Below, in pieces: positions 58,501 through 64,000 of a stretch of DNA of 64,000 bases. Below the pieces are notes generated by a model. That model was not told the DNA's origin and did not search any database. It saw nothing but the letters and a program-made list of their open reading frames with translations. Positions within the stretch are counted from its first letter, which is position 1; every line of letters starts with the position of its first letter. Source of the DNA: Chrysomallon squamiferum (Eukaryota > Mollusca > Gastropoda > Neomphalida > Peltospiridae); NCBI GenBank assembly GCA_012295275.1, contig CM022670.1, positions 30,090,938-30,154,937 on the forward strand, read 5' to 3'. The position numbers and the translations under genes are program-made.

Positions 58501-61500
58501 TAAACTGAAATAAAATTAATAAATAATAAAACACCAACAATAAAAAATAAAAATATGTTTACAATAAATACTAAAAAGGAAAAGAAAAAGCAAAGAACTT
58601 TGATGTGGAAGAGGTTCATACCAAATGCAGAAATCACTAAAAATATAAACATGCTAAAATTAACAATAAACCTATCTTGACAAGAATATATTAAAAAAAT
58701 ATTTATAACAATGGCAGACGTGCTTAAATAATTATTTAACTTCCAAACTAAACCATATTATACATAAATATCAATAACCAAATTCTAGACTGTTCTAAGA
58801 ATACAAATTAAAATAGGATTGAACTTGCAGAAAAGATAATATTAAGGATATTGACCTGTGCAATAATTGGCTGCATGGGGAACAGTGCTGAACTTCATTT
58901 TTATCTCATATATTTGATTTGTATGTATCAAATGTCTGGATGTGGGTATTATTATAAATGATTAAATGTATAGTAAATCTCACGGACAGAAATAAGATGG
59001 CTGGTAAAGACAATTAGTTATGAAATAGTATCCTGCTGTTATTAATTAATGGAGAGATAATAATTTTAGGCAATATTTATCTTCCCTTGATATATGAAAT
59101 GGCGGCTACACAAGAAGATTACAAGCTGGCATGTCAAGTGTTTTCAGTACTTTAGACAACACAGCTCAGAAAGTATATACACATTTTTTTGAATTGTTGG
59201 CATTGTTTGATGTGGCCCATGGGCTTGTTAGAGTTATCTCCCAATCATAGACACCTGGTGGGTAGGATACAACCATTTCTTTGACTTGTATGATTTTCCT
59301 TTGGAACTGTTTATCAGACTTCATCAGGAACCATGAGAATTGAAAGATATCATTTCAAAGTCTGGCAGAGATAGTATCTCAACAACAGAAATTAAAAGAA
59401 CAGTAAATATAATAACAATAATAATAATAATTATCATTATATTCATTATGATCATATATTTGTCAAGACTTTATAAATAATCAGAATGTAGATTTTGGCC
59501 AGTTTTAATGTCTCTTATCTTATCTGTGAACTGAATAAAAATATACTAATATGAATTTACATGCATTCATATTAAAATATATTTAAAAAAAATGAGAAAG
59601 TTAATATTCTTTTGAGTAAATCATTCTAAAATTACAAACATATTTTAAATTATATTATATTTCTGTTATTCTGCTTGTACAATAAGTAAAACTATTTAAT
59701 ACACATAACATTTTAGCATATGGGTATTAAACTGACGTATATGGCTATATCAGCAAGTACGCACACAAACACACACAAACACAATTACAGGAGTATTTTT
59801 TTCACACAAGAATGGGGAAAAAATTAGTAACCAGATAATTCAGAGTGACAAAGATAGGCACAACTGCATACATGCATCGGGACTTGCTATCACACAGATT
59901 TATGCATGGATACACATACTAATGATCTTGTACTTTATCATTCAATAGTAAGGAAACAAAAATTGCTAGTTCCTGCTTTTCCAATATCATCGAGAAGCAG
60001 TTTTAGCAATTAAATATACAACTAGGTTAACAAAAACATTTCCATATTGGCAAAAAAGACATCTTTTTTCAACACTAACATATTTGGGAAATGGCAAAGT
60101 TGAGAATATTTGTTGATCATCTCCAGAGAGGAAATGCCAGTATTGTGCTTAGATACAAAACAAAAATAATAATCATGTCCATGATCAGAATCATATCATG
60201 ACTAATCTTCCAAGTATTTAAGTTTCTGTTTAGTTGAATCTATGGGTATAATAATAATAATAATAATAATAATATTTTGAGTTCTTGTGTAATTTAATTA
60301 GTAATTCAGTTAGTAATGCCATATACCTAACTTATTCAACACTATTATGTTGGTTTTTTTACTAACAAAAATATGAGATCTATGTATATTATAATTCACT
60401 GAAAACAAACTTAAGCATCATTTCATACAAAGATCCATGGAAAATTATCTGTTAATAAATCTTCACTTTATTCTGAAGGATCGTTGATCCTAGATGATGA
60501 AATTTTTATGCAATGATCTTCAGAAAATCTGTTACATAAATGGGTATGTCTACTGTATTTCAAAGGATAGCTGATTATGGAAGAGTTATAAATCACCATA
60601 ACTTTTCAACACAAAAGTCCTGTTTATCTGAGTGTTTGATGGTTATATAGTTTTATCAGAATGTCTGGTTATGCTATCACAAAACAAATATTGGAAGGAA
60701 ACTGTTTCACATCAGTTATCCAAAAATTACTAATGAAGAAAAAAATGACAATTAAAACTAAATAAAATGTAGTCTAATTATTTTAAGCACAGTCTTACTA
60801 AACCTGGCAAACTAAAGTAATTTTATTAATAACACTTCAAAACTTTATAAGATTAATAAATGTTACAAGTTATAATATTTTCTTTACCTATAATCATGAT
60901 TTTGAAAAAAAAAATTAACTACCACCAGTCCTGGGATTCTGGAATGGGAAAACAGCATTTTGAGGAACAGTAACTAGAACTAATCCTGCCACTGAGCTAA
61001 CCATTCAGCTATAGGTTAGAGTTAAAATATGCAATGAAACCATTTCACTATATTGATAAAATATTAACAAGAATAAAATAAAATAATAAAAAACAGATCA
61101 TCGAGTCAGGAAAGATGATGCACCATAAACCTAGCTTCTTTTTTCAAGTTAAAACACAGTTTAATTATTTTAACATGTTGCCTCTAAACCTGGCAATCAG
61201 AACAAGAGATAATCATATGATTATGATTTCATCAGTCTTCTTCATTAAAAAACATGTTAAAATTGAAGAAGGAGGGAAAGAAAAAATCCCAGGTTATATG
61301 TAAGTTACTGATAATCTACATTAGTGATAAAGATTTGGATATAATGTAATCTTCTTCATTCAGAGGGAAAATATGAAACATTAAAAACGAATACAAAATT
61401 ACAAATAATATTTTTGTTTTAATGTTTTTAACTAGTGTCTAATAGCTAATGTGAATGTCACCATAAAAAAAAAAATATATATATTTATCTAAGATAAAAC

Positions 61501-63405
61501 TAAAAGTAGACAATACCCACCATCAAAAACAGACTATACTCACCATTGTTCTGGTAAACATGGTATATATTAAAAACTCTGATCCATCACATATTCTGTT
61601 GTTATTTGTTTATCTATACATGCACGCACACACACACACAGACACACACAGTGTAAAGTCTTTAATATATGGGAAAGAAAAGAATATCTTGTATATGGTT
61701 AATATTTGGAATTTTTTCATTTATTATAATTATTTTAAACCATATCCATGTCAAAATAGCATGGCTTTATCAAAAGATCATTGTAGGCAGCTTTTTTGCT
61801 ACCTTCTCATGTATTCATAATTTAGTTCCTTCCATTTTCATGGATTTTTATTTATTGTATTCAGTAAATAGGGAGTGTTAAACATTCAAAAGTTAAAGAG
61901 TTTAGGTTTATAATTTTAAAAAAAACATAAAAGGTAACTGCTTGATGTGTATTTAATAGGCAGGTAAAGAAATACAGTAATGAACATGACCAGTGAGAAA
62001 GCCAAGTTACTTCCATCATTAATGTTTTAAATTATTTTTTTAATTTACTTTCTCACAGAAGACAAACAGAAAAATAAACATTCTGGAAACTAAACACGTC
62101 TGTGCTGTTTGTTACATTTATGTACATGTACATTTCTATATGTATATAGAGCAGCATATCTAGTCATATTTCATTACCAAATATATATATATTATATTCA
62201 AGTACACATCTACCTGTTTCACTATGATTATCAAAATGAACACATACACACCTGTTACCTATTTGTAACATACATATCTGGGTGTTTCTGTTTCTTACAT
62301 AGCCATTGCTGATTTAGTATTTACTTTCATAACACTTTCTTTACTCTACATTCAACTTGTTGTTTTGATTGACAATACTTTATGCAATCAGTTATGAATT
62401 TTGAAGCAAGAAAAAGAAAGAAAAAAAAGAAAGAAAATATTCCAATATTTTCAAATGTCAAGATACACACACAGTCAGTGCATTTCCTGTAAAGGGGTCT
62501 ATTTATTGTGATAAAAGTTTGGTATGCATGATAAATATGCACGGATATAGAAAACATGATGAAAAACATGTGTTGATGGTAAAACACAACAAACTGAAAT
62601 GTTAATTAAGCATTGGGGAACATTATTTATTAGATATATCATATTCTTATACAGCATTTTATACATACCATTTTATTTACTAAATAACTATCATTACTTA
62701 TAAAATGTTTTTTTATACACTGTAATATACTGATATATCACAATATCATTTTCTAAACATATTATAATTTGTACCTGTAGACTTTATTCTACAGAATTTA
62801 CATGTTGAAATGCAGAGTGAAATGCACTTACATAAAAATATTTTGTTACACCCGCTTTTAACGATCACTGTTGAAGCATTGTTATTAACTTAGATATCAT
62901 GTAATTGAAATATTTCAAAACAGGTTCAGCTAGAATGAATTTTTTTTTTTTAAATAAAAATTAAATGTATTAATTTGTTAATTAACTTTCTTTTTTATTT
63001 ATTATGTGTGAAGTTAAATATGTTTGCTTTTGATCAATTGCTGATTAATAATTTTGATAAACCTGAATTAATATTGTATTAGATATTACTTTTGAAAACG
63101 TTCTATAGTATCTATAATGTATATATTCCTTATTATTAATTCAGAAAGTTTTCATTAAGAAATAATTCAAATTGGAAAACAAAATAAAAAATAAAAAGTA
63201 AATTTTGTAGAACAGTATAAAAATCTATACATTTAGAACAGTATGTGACATTATTATTAAACTCTTCCAGTAATTAAATTCAGCTAAATATTTTATGATT
63301 GCAAAGATTACAACCATTTTGACAAGTTTTAATGAAAAAAAAAGAAGACAAAAAAAAAAGAGAACAAACTGAAAAATCTGACTTATGTACAATTGTCAAC
63401 AAATC

Positions 63406-63524
63406 TTACTTGAGTCTCCAGCGCTGGAACGCATACATCACCATTTGTTCTACTTGTGCAAATGAAGGGAAAGTTAAATAAACAGACTGACCACAAATTC
63501 TTTCAGTTTCAACATACACCAAAA
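63406..63524 (-). CDS. terminal exon of an unidentified gene
   Basis: Two bases plus 38 codons and TAA: LVYVETERICGQSVYLTFPS, then FAQVEQMVMYAFQRWRLK. Amphipathic, non-repetitive and clearly coding in texture. Acceptor GTTTACTTCTGAG is moderate. The incoming phase is 1. It joins in frame to the exon 63824-63945 if the gtaaaa donor there is used. Product not recognised. Confidence 0.55.
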
Positions 63525-63823
63525 CTCAGAAGTAAACTTTAAAAACACTTCTCGTCTCTGGAAATATCCATGAATCTGTTACAGAAATGTGTTGGGTGCA
63601 TTAAAATAAATTTTCTTTATAAAAAACCATAAAATAAAATAAAATCCATTGATCATGGAATGACATTAGATGTAAACACAGACTTGAGAAAACCAAGTAA
63701 AAACTGCAGTTATCTTTGCTATAACAGGTTGTTGTTTAGTTGACAGAGCCTGAGGTGTTGGGAATAAAACCATCCTTGTTCCTTTCTCTAGCAATTTCAA
63801 AAACCATTCACAGATTTTTTTAC

Positions 63824-63945
63824 AACTGACAATTTCTTTTCCCTCTGGCACATTTCCCAAACCAACAGATGAAAATAGCAGGTGAAAGGTAGGAAAGTAA
63901 CAGTCAAAGGCCATCAAAGCTGCTTGGATCATACCATCTGAATTT
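63824..63945 (-). CDS. penultimate exon of an unidentified gene
   Basis: Starts after acceptor CCCCCCTGTTACAG and reads NSDGMIQAALMAFDCYFPTF, then HLLFSSVGLGNVPEGKEIVS. The candidate donor T|gtaaaa leaves phase 1, matching 63406-63524. If not spliced, the frame stays open through CEWFLKLLEKGTRMV to a stop at 63666, an alternative end. The upstream intron (63946-63994) would be only 49 bp, with donor AAAAG|gtaagc at 63995; the split codon would be AG|A (Arg). Very short for this gene-sparse DNA. Product not recognised. Confidence 0.55.
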
Positions 63946-63994
63946 CTGTAACAGGGGGGAAAGGTAGTAAACTATTAAGAATTTAGGGGCTTAC

Positions 63995-64000
63995 CTTTTA
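63995..64000 (-). CDS. edge of a further exon of the unidentified gene
   Basis: The last six bases of the window read TAAAAG on the - strand, followed by a consensus gtaagc donor, in a phase that joins to the next exon. The rest of the gene lies outside the window. Confidence 0.4.

Noticed and set aside
58380-58652. 90-codon Phe-rich - strand frame
   Set aside because: Translation of an A-rich/AAAT tract.

Overview
This is a metazoan nuclear DNA window. It is AT-rich, built from small exons separated by kilobase introns, and unusually dense in microsatellites: (CT)n/(AG)n, (GT)n, (AT)n, (AAT)n, other triplets and TTTA/AATA. There are no operons, bacterial-type genes, rRNA, tRNA or CRISPR. 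The gene content (a SCY1-like pseudokinase and a Shroom-type cytoskeletal gene) fits an invertebrate. The repeat texture suggests a lophotrochozoan, probably a mollusc, but that last step is inference and no species can be named.

Three cellular genes can be supported. (1) On the + strand, about 6.0-38.4 kb, lies the middle and 3' part of a SCYL2-family gene (SCY1-like pseudokinase, clathrin/trans-Golgi traffic). I assembled 19 exons by hand. All reading phases agree, the splice sites are GT-AG, and the kinase fold runs into a HEAT-type helical region. The 5' exons (kinase N-lobe) lie upstream of the window. The C-terminal part is unusual: it is built on an array of Arg-Arg-x-Ser motifs spread over small phase-0 exons. 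(2) On the - strand, 48.9-43.3 kb, lies the 3' part of a Shroom-family gene. It has one large 2.1-kb exon containing a serine-rich 12-residue tandem repeat, then four small exons that encode a complete-looking ASD2 (Rho-kinase-binding) domain. The two genes converge tail to tail, with about 4.9 kb of 3'UTR/intergenic DNA between their stop codons. (3) At the right edge, on the - strand, are the last exons of a gene I do not recognise, stopping at 63406 (or at 63666 in an alternative form).

Mobile-element remnants sit inside introns and intergenic DNA. One is a roughly 2-kb DNA transposon with ~115-bp inverted repeats and a broken CxxC-containing gene (28.06-30.04 kb). One is a FLYWCH zinc-finger (Mutator-like) remnant with one stop codon (34.6-35.4 kb), and a 34-bp piece matching its end lies at 4.29 kb. 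One is a frameshifted, internally deleted Tigger/pogo element with recognisable ends (52.47-53.79 kb). Several minisatellites (33-, ~60-, ~75- and ~73-bp periods) and two local inverted repeats complete the picture.

Stretches not listed as exons or elements were read for splice-bounded coding segments and gave nothing convincing. Coding calls rest on conservation I recognise and on phase consistency, not on database searches.
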